From JAHRAW01 sp965203265 (GTDB lineage: Bacteria; Pseudomonadota; Gammaproteobacteria; Arenicellales; Poriferihabitantaceae): 64,000 nt of DNA. The position numbers and the translations under genes were made by a program. The stretch spans positions 2,046,001 to 2,110,000 of the forward strand of contig CBDBBV010000002.1 of NCBI GenBank assembly GCA_965203265.1, read 5' to 3'. Shown one piece after another: positions 17,417-25,639 of this stretch; positions within the stretch are counted from its first letter, which is position 1; each line of letters starts with the position of its first letter. The notes below the pieces were generated by a model, which saw only the letters and a program-made list of their open reading frames with translations, did no database searches and was not told where the DNA came from.

Positions 17417-18292
17417 ATGCCCGGCGCAAAAGAAATCCGAACCCAGATCAACTCCATCGGCAGCACTCGCAAGATCACCAAAGCCATGGAGATGGTCGCC
17501 GCCAGCAAGATGCGGCGTGCGCAGGAGCGTATGCGGGCGGCGCAGCCATATGCGCGCAAGATGCGTGATGTGGTCGCGCATCTCGCCCATGCTCATCCGG
17601 AGTACAAGCATCCATATGTGATCGAGCGTGAGATCAAGGCGGTGGGTTTCGTCATCGTCTCCAGCGATCGCGGGTTGTGCGGCGGCCTCAATGTCAACCT
17701 GTTTCGCAAGACCGTGATGGCGATGTCCGAGTGGCACGATCGCGGAGTCGATGTGCGGGTGTCGGTGATCGGCAAGAAGGCCAGCGCGTTCTTCAATCGC
17801 TTCAAGGCCAACATCGTTTCGGAAGCCATCAATCTCGGCGACGCGCCGCAACTGACGGAATTGGTCGGCGCCATCAAGGTGATGATGGACGACTACATCG
17901 AGGGGCGAATCGACCGACTGTTCGTCGCCAGCAACGAATTCGTCAACACCATGACTCAACGCCCGCTCATCGAGCAGCTCATTCCGATCTCGCCCGATGG
18001 CGGCAAGGACGCGAACGAGGACGGCATGACCCATTACTGGGACTACATCTACGAACCCGACGCCAAAGAGGTCGTGGACACCCTCATGTCGCGCTACATC
18101 GAGTCGCTGATCTATCAGGAGGTAGCGGAGAATTCCGCGTGCGAACAGGCGGCGCGCATGGTGGCAATGAAAGCCGCCACCGACAACGCCGGCAAATTGA
18201 TCGACGAATTGCAGTTGGTGTACAACAAGGCAAGGCAGGCGGCGATTACTCAGGAACTGTCGGAGATTGTTGGTGGGGCGGCGGCGGTTTGA
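17417..18292 (+). CDS. atpG: ATP synthase F1 subunit gamma
   Basis: Central rotor subunit, 291 residues. The N-terminal helix is KEIRTQINSIGSTRKITKAMEMVA and the C-terminal helix contains AATDNAGKLIDELQLVYNKARQAAIT, both strongly conserved. The operon is normal in order, but the gene is flanked on both sides by unknown genes instead of touching atpA and atpD. Codon use returns to the GC-rich style of the other atp genes. Confidence 0.97.
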   Translation: MPGAKEIRTQINSIGSTRKITKAMEMVAASKMRRAQERMRAAQPYARKMRDVVAHLAHAHPEYKHPYVIEREIKAVGFVIVSSDRGLCGGLNVNLFRKTVMAMSEWHDRGVDVRVSVIGKKASAFFNRFKANIVSEAINLGDAPQLTELVGAIKVMMDDYIEGRIDRLFVASNEFVNTMTQRPLIEQLIPISPDGGKDANEDGMTHYWDYIYEPDAKEVVDTLMSRYIESLIYQEVAENSACEQAARMVAMKAATDNAGKLIDELQLVYNKARQAAITQELSEIVGGAAAV

Positions 18293-18309
18293 CTATCAGG
18301 TGACGGGAA

Positions 18310-18531
18310 ATGGGAAATCCATGGAATTTTGTGCTGGCGCTTTTCGCTGATCCGAATTTTTCTCCAAGCATATGGTTCATGCTGTTGTTTTTTATGTATG
18401 TAATGTACAAAATGTACCAGAGACAACTTGATGATCTCCAAAAGGAGATCGACAGACTCGCAAAAGATAACCACGAATATCGTCGTATATTCGTAGAATT
18501 TGTGCGATCCAAATTGGATTCGAGTAAATGA
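18310..18531 (+). CDS. Unrecognised 73-residue membrane/coiled-coil protein between atpG and atpD
   Basis: Unknown. One membrane helix (SIWFMLLFFMYVMYKMY) is followed by a charged, heptad-like helix (LDDLQKEIDRLAKDNHEY), so it is a small inner-membrane protein with a cytoplasmic coiled coil. That layout is seen in some holin-like or phage accessory proteins, but no family can be assigned. It starts 17 bp after atpG and ends 19 bp before the next unknown gene. Composition is AT-richer than atpG. Confidence 0.6.
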   Translation: MGNPWNFVLALFADPNFSPSIWFMLLFFMYVMYKMYQRQLDDLQKEIDRLAKDNHEYRRIFVEFVRSKLDSSK

Positions 18532-18550
18532 CAACCGTTCGGAGGAGATC

Positions 18551-19087
18551 ATGTCCAATCTGCTAATGCTCGCTTGTATTGTGTTTGCCGCATTCTTCTG
18601 GCTTCAAATCAGGAAAGCGGCGAAACATGACCGCGTGTTGTTTCCATTTTGTCAGTTGCGCAGGGACATCATGTGTTTTCTGCGTGAACATATGCCGGAT
18701 CAGCCAAATGCCTTATCCAGAGAGGAATATGACTCCGTTCTTCGATTGTTGGATGTGGTCAGCGATGTGATTCACCACTACAATCGGCATAAAACAGTGA
18801 TGTTCAATTTTCGACGGGTGATCAAATTCAGCATGAAATATCGGGATACATTGGAGCAAGCAAAGCCGATCGAAATGACCGGCAATGCGAAAATTCAGGA
18901 ATTTCACCATCGGTTTGTTGGATTGTTGGCGAAGGCTTTCATAGCCTACACACCATTGATTCGTTGGGAAATGGTATTGCGATTTATCGCGTATATCTAT
19001 CGTGCGCGAAAGGAAGCCGCTGAGCGTGTCGTCAATGATGCTAGGCAGGCGCGTATCGATGCACGGGACGCACGGAGCTATGCCTGA
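18551..19087 (+). CDS. Unrecognised membrane-anchored protein between atpG and atpD
   Basis: Unknown 178-residue protein. ATG 18551 was chosen because GGAGGAGATC directly precedes it; a 17-codon longer version has no ribosome site and overlaps the gene before. An N-terminal helix (LLMLACIVFAAFFWLQI) anchors it; the rest is helical and basic, with a C-terminal ARKEAAERVVNDARQARIDARD segment that should form a long charged helix. It is co-directional with the atp genes and 37 bp before atpD. Confidence 0.62.
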   Translation: MSNLLMLACIVFAAFFWLQIRKAAKHDRVLFPFCQLRRDIMCFLREHMPDQPNALSREEYDSVLRLLDVVSDVIHHYNRHKTVMFNFRRVIKFSMKYRDTLEQAKPIEMTGNAKIQEFHHRFVGLLAKAFIAYTPLIRWEMVLRFIAYIYRARKEAAERVVNDARQARIDARDARSYA

Positions 19088-19124
19088 TATAGGCGGCGTA
19101 GCGGTTTGAATAACTCTCTTAACT

Positions 19125-20513
19125 TTGGCAAACAACATGCAAGGCAACATAGTAGAAATCATCGGCGCAGTAGTCGATGTCCAGTTCCCCCACGAGGCGG
19201 TTCCCAAGGTGTATGACGCGCTTACCATCACCGATGGCGGGCTGACTCTGGAGGTGCAGCAGCAGATGGGCGACGGCGTGGTGCGTTGCATCGCCATGGG
19301 GTCGTCCGATGGACTGCGGCGCGGGTTGGCAGTGGCCAATACCGGCGCGCCGATTTCGGTTCCGGTGGGGCAGGCTACTCTTGGGCGGATCATGGATGTA
19401 TTGGGTAATCCGGTGGACGAGGCCGGTGCGGTGGCCGCCGAGCAGCGCATGCCGATTCATCGCCCAGCGCCGAGTTACGAAGATCAGGCGGCCAGCCTCG
19501 AATTACTGGAAACCGGCATCAAGGTCATCGACCTCATCATGCCCATCGCCAAGGGCGGCAAGATCGGCTTGTTCGGCGGTGCCGGCGTGGGCAAGACCGT
19601 GGCTCTGCTCGAACTCATCAACAACATCGCCACCGCGCACAGCGGCCTGTCGGTGTTCGCCGGCGTCGGCGAGCGCACCCGCGAGGGCAACGACTTCTAT
19701 CACGAGATGAGCGAAGCGGGCGTGCTCGACAAGGTGGCGATGGTCTACGGCCAGATGAACGAACCGCCGGGCAACCGCCTGCGAGTCGCCCTGACCGGGC
19801 TGACCATGGCCGAACATTTCCGCGACGAAGGCCGCGATGTACTCATGTTCATCGACAACATCTACCGCTACACGCTGGCCGGCACCGAGGTGTCGGCGCT
19901 ACTCGGGCGCATGCCCTCGGCGGTCGGTTATCAGCCGACTCTGGCGGACGAGATGGGGATACTGCAGGAGCGAATCACCTCCACCAAGACCGGCTCCATC
20001 ACCTCCTTCCAAGCGGTGTATGTTCCCGCGGACGACCTCACCGACCCGTCGCCGGCGACCACTTTCGCCCACCTCGACGCCACGCTGGTGCTGTCTCGGC
20101 AGATCGCCGAACTCGGCATCTACCCAGCGGTCGATCCGCTCGATTCCACCTCGCGCCAGCTCGACCCGCTGATTGTCGGCAACGAGCACTACACGGCGGC
20201 GCGCGCGGTGCAGGGTATTTTGCAGCGCTACAAGGAATTGCAGGACATCATCGCCATCCTCGGCATGGACGAGTTGTCCGAGGACGACAAGTTGGCGGTC
20301 GGGCGCGCCCGGCGTATGCAGCGCTTCCTCTCCCAACCGTTCACCGTGGCGGAAACCTTCACCGGCACGCCGGGCAAGTATGTTCCCCTCGGCGACACCA
20401 TCAAGGCGTTTCAGGGCATCGCCGACGGCGAATACGACCATCTGCCGGAACAGGCGTTCTACATGGTCGGCGGCATCGACGAGGTGCTCGCGCGCGCCCA
20501 GGAAATGAGCTGA
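19125..20513 (+). CDS. atpD: ATP synthase F1 subunit beta
   Basis: Catalytic F1 subunit, about 462 residues. The Walker A is GGAGVGKTVALLEL, the catalytic-glutamate region is GERTREGNDFY, and VLMFIDNIYRYT carries the Walker B aspartate. The start is uncertain: TTG 19125 gives MANNMQGNIVEIIGAVVDVQFP, while ATG 19137 gives a form four residues shorter; no clear ribosome site favours either. The beta subunit is separated from gamma by about 830 bp, unlike the usual tight spacing. Confidence 0.97.
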   Translation: MANNMQGNIVEIIGAVVDVQFPHEAVPKVYDALTITDGGLTLEVQQQMGDGVVRCIAMGSSDGLRRGLAVANTGAPISVPVGQATLGRIMDVLGNPVDEAGAVAAEQRMPIHRPAPSYEDQAASLELLETGIKVIDLIMPIAKGGKIGLFGGAGVGKTVALLELINNIATAHSGLSVFAGVGERTREGNDFYHEMSEAGVLDKVAMVYGQMNEPPGNRLRVALTGLTMAEHFRDEGRDVLMFIDNIYRYTLAGTEVSALLGRMPSAVGYQPTLADEMGILQERITSTKTGSITSFQAVYVPADDLTDPSPATTFAHLDATLVLSRQIAELGIYPAVDPLDSTSRQLDPLIVGNEHYTAARAVQGILQRYKELQDIIAILGMDELSEDDKLAVGRARRMQRFLSQPFTVAETFTGTPGKYVPLGDTIKAFQGIADGEYDHLPEQAFYMVGGIDEVLARAQEMS

Positions 20514-20523
20514 CCCAGCCGCC

Positions 20524-20943
20524 ATGCCAACCATTCGAGTCGAAATCGTCAGCGCCGAGCAGGAAATCTGGGGCGGCGAGGGCACCATGGTGTTCGCCCC
20601 GGGAGAGATGGGCGAACTCGGCATCGCCCCCCGCCACACGCCGCTCATCACCCGTCTCAAGGCGGGCGATGTGCGCGTGCAGCAGGAGAGCGGCGAGGAG
20701 CAGTTCTTCTTCATCTCCGGCGGCATTCTGGAGGTGCAACCGCACATAGTAACCATCCTGTCCGACACCGCGGTGCGCGCCGCCGACTTGGATCTGGCGG
20801 CTGCCGAAGCGGCGCAAAAGCGCGCGGAAGAGGCCATGCGAGACCAGACCTCGGCGATGGAATACGCCCAAGCCAAGGCGGAGCTGGCCAATGCGGTGGC
20901 GCAACTGCGGGCGATCGAGAAACTGCGGACGCTGAAAAGCTGA
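20524..20943 (+). CDS. atpC: ATP synthase F1 subunit epsilon
   Basis: Rotor subunit that inhibits ATP hydrolysis, 139 residues. The N-terminal beta-sandwich includes TMVFAPGEMGELGIAPRHTPLI, the family signature, and the C-terminal two-helix part contains DLAAAEAAQKRAEEAMR. It lies 10 bp after atpD and closes the operon. No obvious intrinsic terminator was found before purM. Confidence 0.96.
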   Translation: MPTIRVEIVSAEQEIWGGEGTMVFAPGEMGELGIAPRHTPLITRLKAGDVRVQQESGEEQFFFISGGILEVQPHIVTILSDTAVRAADLDLAAAEAAQKRAEEAMRDQTSAMEYAQAKAELANAVAQLRAIEKLRTLKS

Positions 20944-21025
20944 TGGCTGGGCTGCGGAGACTCGCGGCAGGCGTTCTCCAGCCGGATGGCAGCCGGTAAC
21001 ACATTCCCAAGTTCCCTGATCCGGT

Positions 21026-22081
21026 TTGAGCACGCCGCAAAAAACTCCCCTGCGATACATAGACGGCGGCGTCGACATCGATGCCGGCAATGCGCTGGCG
21101 AAGCGCATCGCGAAAGTCGCCGCCCGCACCCACGGTGCCGCTGTGTTGGGAGGGCTGGGCGGTTTCGGCGCGCTGTACGAATTGCCGCTGGAGCGCTTTC
21201 GCAAACCGGTGCTGGTGTCGGCCACCGACGGCGTCGGCACCAAACTGAAGCTGGCGTCGATGATGGCGCGCGACGACACCGTGGGGATCGATCTGGTGGC
21301 GATGTGCGTCAACGACATCGTCGCGTGCGCCGCCGAGCCGCTCTATTTCCTCGATTATTTCGCCAGCGGCAAGTTGCGAATCGAGCAGGCGGAGTCGGTC
21401 ATTCAGGGCATCGCGCGCGGCTGCGAGTTGGCGGGCTGCGCGCTGGTCGGCGGGGAAACCGCCGAAATGCCGGGGATGTACGCGCCGGGGGAATACGATC
21501 TGGCCGGATTCGCGGTCGGCGTGGTGGACAAGGACGATCTCCTCGATCCCGCCAGCGTACAAGTCGGCGACGCCATCCTCGGCCTAGCCTCCTCCGGCGC
21601 CCACGCCAACGGTTTCTCGCTGATTCGCAAAATCCTGCAACGCAGCGGCGAAGACCTGTCTCGGCCGCTGAGTGCTCTGGGCGATTCGAGTCTGGGAGAA
21701 ACCCTGCTCGCGCCCACCCGCATCTACGCAAAATCCATGCGGCGACTGTTGGCCGAGGTGAAGGTGTCGGCCATTTCCCACATCACCGGCGGCGGCCTGA
21801 TCGACAACCCGCCGCGAGTTTTGCCGCACGGGGTCGTGGCCGAAATTCATCGGTCGAGTTGGATCATGCCGCCGGTGTTTCACTGGCTGCAGGAAAACGG
21901 CAATCTCGACGAGGCGGAAATGCTGCGCACCTTCAACTGCGGCATCGGCTTGGTGGTGGTGGTGCCGGAGCGGGACGCCGCCCAAGCCGTCTCGGTTCTC
22001 GAAGAAACCGGCGAGACGGTATTTTCCCTCGGGCGCATCGCCCCGAGCCGCGGGCGGCCGCGGGTGGTCATGCTGGATTAG
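21026..22081 (+). CDS. purM: Phosphoribosylformylglycinamidine cyclo-ligase (AIR synthetase)
   Basis: Purine biosynthesis, ring closure of FGAM to AIR with ATP. The 351-residue protein contains YIDGGVDIDAGN, the ATP-binding VSATDGVGTKLKLA, DLVAMCVNDIVACAAEPL and HITGGGLIDNPPRVLP, all AIR synthetase marks. The start is TTG at 21026; no better ATG or GTG lies near the conserved N-terminus. It is followed by purN after 14 bp, the usual purM-purN pair. Confidence 0.96.
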   Translation: MSTPQKTPLRYIDGGVDIDAGNALAKRIAKVAARTHGAAVLGGLGGFGALYELPLERFRKPVLVSATDGVGTKLKLASMMARDDTVGIDLVAMCVNDIVACAAEPLYFLDYFASGKLRIEQAESVIQGIARGCELAGCALVGGETAEMPGMYAPGEYDLAGFAVGVVDKDDLLDPASVQVGDAILGLASSGAHANGFSLIRKILQRSGEDLSRPLSALGDSSLGETLLAPTRIYAKSMRRLLAEVKVSAISHITGGGLIDNPPRVLPHGVVAEIHRSSWIMPPVFHWLQENGNLDEAEMLRTFNCGIGLVVVVPERDAAQAVSVLEETGETVFSLGRIAPSRGRPRVVMLD

Positions 22082-22095
22082 GCATCGCGCGCGCC

Positions 22096-22710
22096 ATGGT
22101 AGATGATTCCGCGATTACGCTGGTGGTGCTGATTTCCGGCAACGGCAGCAATCTGCAGGCCATACTGGACAACATCGCTCGCGGCACCCTGCCGGCGCGG
22201 GTGGCGGCGGTGATCAGCGATCGAGCCGACGCCTTCGGCCTGATGCGGGCGGCGCGCGCCGGTGTGCCCGCCATGGTGATCGCCCCCGGCGACCATCCCA
22301 GCCCGGCGGCCTTCCAACTGGAATTGTTGCGTCGAGTGGAATCGTTTCAGCCCGATCTGGTGGTGCTCGCCGGTTTCATGCGCATTTTGCCGGCGGAATT
22401 CATCGAGCGATTTGCCCGCCGAATCGTGAATATCCACCCCTCCCTCCTACCGAAATTCAAGGGCTTGAACACCCATCAGCGCGCCCTCGACGCGGGCGAG
22501 CGGCGGCACGGCGCCAGCGTGCATCTGGTAACCGCCGAGCTGGACGGCGGCCCGATCATTGTGCAGGCCGAGGTGGCGGTCGCCGCGGACGACAATGCCG
22601 AAACCCTGCGCCAACGGGTGCTTGCGCAGGAGCATCGCATTTATTCCGAAGCGATACGATGGTTCGCGGAAAACGGGAAATGTTTTTCCGGGCGGATGAA
22701 GACACAATGA
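22096..22710 (+). CDS. purN: Phosphoribosylglycinamide formyltransferase (GAR transformylase)
   Basis: Third step of purine synthesis, using 10-formyl-THF. ATG 22096 gives 204 residues. The N-terminus VVLISGNGSNLQAIL binds the GAR phosphate, and NIHPSLLPKFKGLNTHQRAL with the catalytic Asn and His, plus ELDGGPII with the Asp, are the family active-site segments. Its stop overlaps the next ATG (ATGA), coupling it to a DUF3108 gene, a common neighbour in gammaproteobacteria. Confidence 0.96.
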   Translation: MVDDSAITLVVLISGNGSNLQAILDNIARGTLPARVAAVISDRADAFGLMRAARAGVPAMVIAPGDHPSPAAFQLELLRRVESFQPDLVVLAGFMRILPAEFIERFARRIVNIHPSLLPKFKGLNTHQRALDAGERRHGASVHLVTAELDGGPIIVQAEVAVAADDNAETLRQRVLAQEHRIYSEAIRWFAENGKCFSGRMKTQ

Positions 22711-23465
22711 ATAGGGAAGACAATTCGCACCGCAGGCCGAGCGGCTCTCTCGCCGTGGTTTCGCTGGCGCTGTTGCTGTGGGCCGCCCCGGCCGCCGCCG
22801 CCGAAGTCGAGCAAACATTGCACTACGCCGCCTCCTACGGAAACACGAGCGTCGGTGAGGTCGAGGTCGTTATCCGCGCGGAAGATGATGGCGACAATGG
22901 CCGCGGCGACGGCTATGTGGTCACCTCGCGCGGCAATCCGAGCGGGCTCGCCGCGATGTTTGTCAAGCCGCGCGTCAGCGTTACCCGCTTTGTGCGGCAG
23001 CACGGCGAAGTGGTGCTCGACCGGGGCAGCGAGGGCATCGTGGGAGGGGACGAGGAAGAACGCAGTTTCCAGTTGGATCGCGCCCGCGCCCGAATCGCAT
23101 TCAGCGACGGCGAGCACGAGGCGATGCAACCCGGCGATCGGTTTGTCGCGGCTGCCTTTCCATTGTTGTTGATGCTGCGCCAGATCGAGGACATCGCCGC
23201 CACCAGAGTGCGCGAAGTGAGCGCTCGGCGGGTGCGCGACTACATTTATGAGCAGCCGGTCGCGGAAACCGTCCAAGTGTCCGCCGGAGCGTTCCCTAGC
23301 TGGAAAATCACGCGCCGCCGCGACGGCCGACCGAGCGACAGCGTAACCGTGTGGCTGCAGCGGAACGAGCACGAGGCCGCCGAGGCCAATGGCGACCGCC
23401 TGCCCCTCAAAATCGCCATCACCAAACGCGGCAAGACCAAAACTCTGGAATTGATCGATCCATGA
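22707..23465 (+). CDS. DUF3108 family secreted protein
   Basis: Predicted periplasmic beta-rich protein of unknown molecular role. ATG 22707, which overlaps the purN stop as ATGA, gives 252 residues with a signal peptide (SLAVVSLALLLWAAPAAAAE). The body, starting LHYAASYGNTSVGEVEVVI and ending LPLKIAITKRGKTKTLELI, follows the DUF3108 pattern, in which the C-terminal strand often carries the same LxIxxxGR-type motif. The ATGA overlap with the GNAT gene downstream suggests one transcript from purM onward. Confidence 0.75.
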   Translation: MNREDNSHRRPSGSLAVVSLALLLWAAPAAAAEVEQTLHYAASYGNTSVGEVEVVIRAEDDGDNGRGDGYVVTSRGNPSGLAAMFVKPRVSVTRFVRQHGEVVLDRGSEGIVGGDEEERSFQLDRARARIAFSDGEHEAMQPGDRFVAAAFPLLLMLRQIEDIAATRVREVSARRVRDYIYEQPVAETVQVSAGAFPSWKITRRRDGRPSDSVTVWLQRNEHEAAEANGDRLPLKIAITKRGKTKTLELIDP

Positions 23466-23929
23466 ATACCGAGTCCGGCTATCGCACCGCCATCGTCGAC
23501 TGGCGAGATCACGAGCAGGCCATCCGCGCCATTCGCCGCGCCGTTTTCGTGGTCGAGCAGGGGGTTTGCGAGGAGCTCGAATTCGATACCCACGACAGCC
23601 GCCACACCTACGCGCTGGCGTTCGCCGCCGATGGTAGCGCCATCGCCACCGGCAGATTGCAGGGCGACGGCCGCATGGGCCGCATCGGGCGGATGGCGGT
23701 GCTCAAGCTCTGGCGGGGGCGCGGTGTGGGTCGCGCCATTTTGAAGTTGCTGCTCGAAACCGCCGCCCAGCGCGGCCTCGAGGTCGTCTCGCTGCACGCC
23801 CAAGTGCGCGCGAAGTCGTTTTACGCCGAGCAGGGTTTTGTCGAATGCGGCGAGATTTTCATGGAAGCGGGCATCGAACACATTACAATGACGCGCGTCC
23901 CGCCATCGCCGCCATCCACGCCGACATGA
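23462..23929 (+). CDS. GNAT family N-acetyltransferase
   Basis: Small acyltransferase, 155 residues, substrate unknown. ATG 23462 overlaps the preceding stop (ATGA). The segment IRRAVFVVEQGVCEELEFD resembles the ElaA/YjcF-like GNAT subgroup, and GRIGRMAVLKLWRGRGVGRAIL is the acetyl-CoA binding motif A with the R/Q-x-x-G-x-G/A loop. Its stop overlaps the next gene by 4 bp. Confidence 0.88.
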   Translation: MNTESGYRTAIVDWRDHEQAIRAIRRAVFVVEQGVCEELEFDTHDSRHTYALAFAADGSAIATGRLQGDGRMGRIGRMAVLKLWRGRGVGRAILKLLLETAAQRGLEVVSLHAQVRAKSFYAEQGFVECGEIFMEAGIEHITMTRVPPSPPSTPT

Positions 23930-24849
23930 CCGTAGCCCTCTCCATTTCCAACCTGCAAAAGACCTACGGCAACGGGTTGGTCGCGCTCAAGGGAATCGAC
24001 CTGGCGGTCGAGCAGGGGGATTTCTTCGCCCTGCTCGGCAGGAACGGCGCGGGCAAATCCACCGTCATCGGCATCATTTCCTCGCTGGTGAACAAGAGCG
24101 GCGGGTCGGTGCGCGTGTTCGACGCCGATATCGATCAGGACTTCGCGCAGGCCAAATCCTATCTCGGCGTGGTGCCGCAGGAATTCAATTTCAGCGTGTT
24201 TGAAACGCCTCGGCAGATCGTGTGCAATCAGGCCGGATACTATGGCATCGGGCGAAAACCGGCGGCGCAGCGTGCCGAGCATTATTTGAATCAACTGGGG
24301 CTGTGGGAAAAGCGCGATGAACGTTCCCAGTCCCTGTCGGGCGGCATGAAGCGCAGGTTGATGATCGCGCGGGCGTTGATGCACCAACCCAGATTGCTCA
24401 TCCTCGACGAGCCCACCGCCGGCGTCGATATCGAGATCAGGCGATCCATGTGGGACTACCTGACTCGCATCAACGAATGCGGCACCACCATCATCCTGAC
24501 CACCCACTATCTCGAAGAGGCCGAGAGTTTGTGCCGCAATGTGGCCATCATCGATCGCGGCGAGTTGGTGGAGAACACCAGCACGCAGGCGCTGTTGGAG
24601 AAACTGCAGCAGGAAACATATGTGCTCGATCTGGCTGCGCCTCTGGAACAACTGCCGCCGGATCATCCCGCGGGCTGGCGCTTGCGCGGTGCCACGGCGC
24701 TCGAGGTGGATATGCCCAAGAGCAGCAGTGTCAACCTGATTTTCGCCCAACTCGAGCGCCACAACATCAAGGTGCGTAGTATGCGAAACAAGACGAATCG
24801 ACTGGAACGGCTGTTCCTAGAGATGGTCGAGGAGAGCCGAGCGGCATGA
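23926..24849 (+). CDS. ABC transporter ATP-binding protein (YadG-like)
   Basis: ATPase of an ABC-2 type exporter, 307 residues from ATG 23926. Walker A GRNGAGKST, signature LSGGMKRRL, Walker B LLILDEPTAGVD and the switch TTHYLEEAE are intact. The long C-terminal extension after the ATPase core is usual for YadG/DrrA-like proteins. It overlaps its permease gene by 4 bp. The substrate is unknown. Confidence 0.9.
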   Translation: MTVALSISNLQKTYGNGLVALKGIDLAVEQGDFFALLGRNGAGKSTVIGIISSLVNKSGGSVRVFDADIDQDFAQAKSYLGVVPQEFNFSVFETPRQIVCNQAGYYGIGRKPAAQRAEHYLNQLGLWEKRDERSQSLSGGMKRRLMIARALMHQPRLLILDEPTAGVDIEIRRSMWDYLTRINECGTTIILTTHYLEEAESLCRNVAIIDRGELVENTSTQALLEKLQQETYVLDLAAPLEQLPPDHPAGWRLRGATALEVDMPKSSSVNLIFAQLERHNIKVRSMRNKTNRLERLFLEMVEESRAA

Positions 24850-25619
24850 ACTGGCATCGCATTCGCATCGCCTATATCACCATACTGTGCAAGGAGGTAA
24901 CTCGCTTCATGCGCATCTGGCAGCAGTCCTTGTTGCCGCCGGTGATGACCACCGCCCTGTATTTCGTGATCTTCGGCAATCTGATCGGGCCGCGCATCGG
25001 CAGCATGGAGGGCTATCGCTACATCGACTTCATCGTGCCGGGGCTGATCCTCATGTCGGTCATCACCAACGCCTACGCCAATGTATCGTCCTCGTTTTTC
25101 AGCGCCAAATTCCAGCGCTCCATCGAGGAACTGCAGGTTTCGCCGACTCCCAACAGCATCATCCTGCTCGGCTATGTCAGCGGCGGCGTCGTTCGCGGCA
25201 TGTTGGTCGGGTTGGTGGTTACCGTGATCTCGCTGTTTTTCAGCAAGTTGTCGGTGCACAATTATCTGGTGCTGATCAGCGTGGTCGTGCTGACCGCCGT
25301 GTTGTTTTCCCTCGGCGGTTTTCTAAACGGCATGTTCGCGCAGAAATTCGACGATGTCTCCATCGTGCCGACCTTCATATTGACGCCGTTGACCTATCTC
25401 GGCGGCATTTTCTACTCGATACGGCTACTGCCGGAATTCTGGCAGGGGGTGTCCCACGCCAACCCGATCCTGTACATGATCAACGCCTTCCGCTACGGTT
25501 TCCTCGGCATATCGGACATCAGCCTCGGCGTTTCCTACGCCATCATATTGCTGTTCACCGTGGCGTTGTTCGCCCTCAACTTGAAGCTGCTGAACAGTGG
25601 CTACGGAATCAGGACTTGA
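24846..25619 (+). CDS. ABC-2 type transporter permease (YadH-like)
   Basis: Inner-membrane permease with six predicted helices, 257 residues, partner of the ATPase upstream (4-bp overlap). The ABC-2 signature region GFLNGMFAQKFDDVSIVPTFILTPLTYLGG is clear, in the style of YadH and other polysaccharide or drug exporters. It ends 20 bp from the convergent ptsI. Substrate unknown. Confidence 0.9.
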   Translation: MNWHRIRIAYITILCKEVTRFMRIWQQSLLPPVMTTALYFVIFGNLIGPRIGSMEGYRYIDFIVPGLILMSVITNAYANVSSSFFSAKFQRSIEELQVSPTPNSIILLGYVSGGVVRGMLVGLVVTVISLFFSKLSVHNYLVLISVVVLTAVLFSLGGFLNGMFAQKFDDVSIVPTFILTPLTYLGGIFYSIRLLPEFWQGVSHANPILYMINAFRYGFLGISDISLGVSYAIILLFTVALFALNLKLLNSGYGIRT

Positions 25620-25639
25620 GAGCGTCCCCAGCGGCCTGA

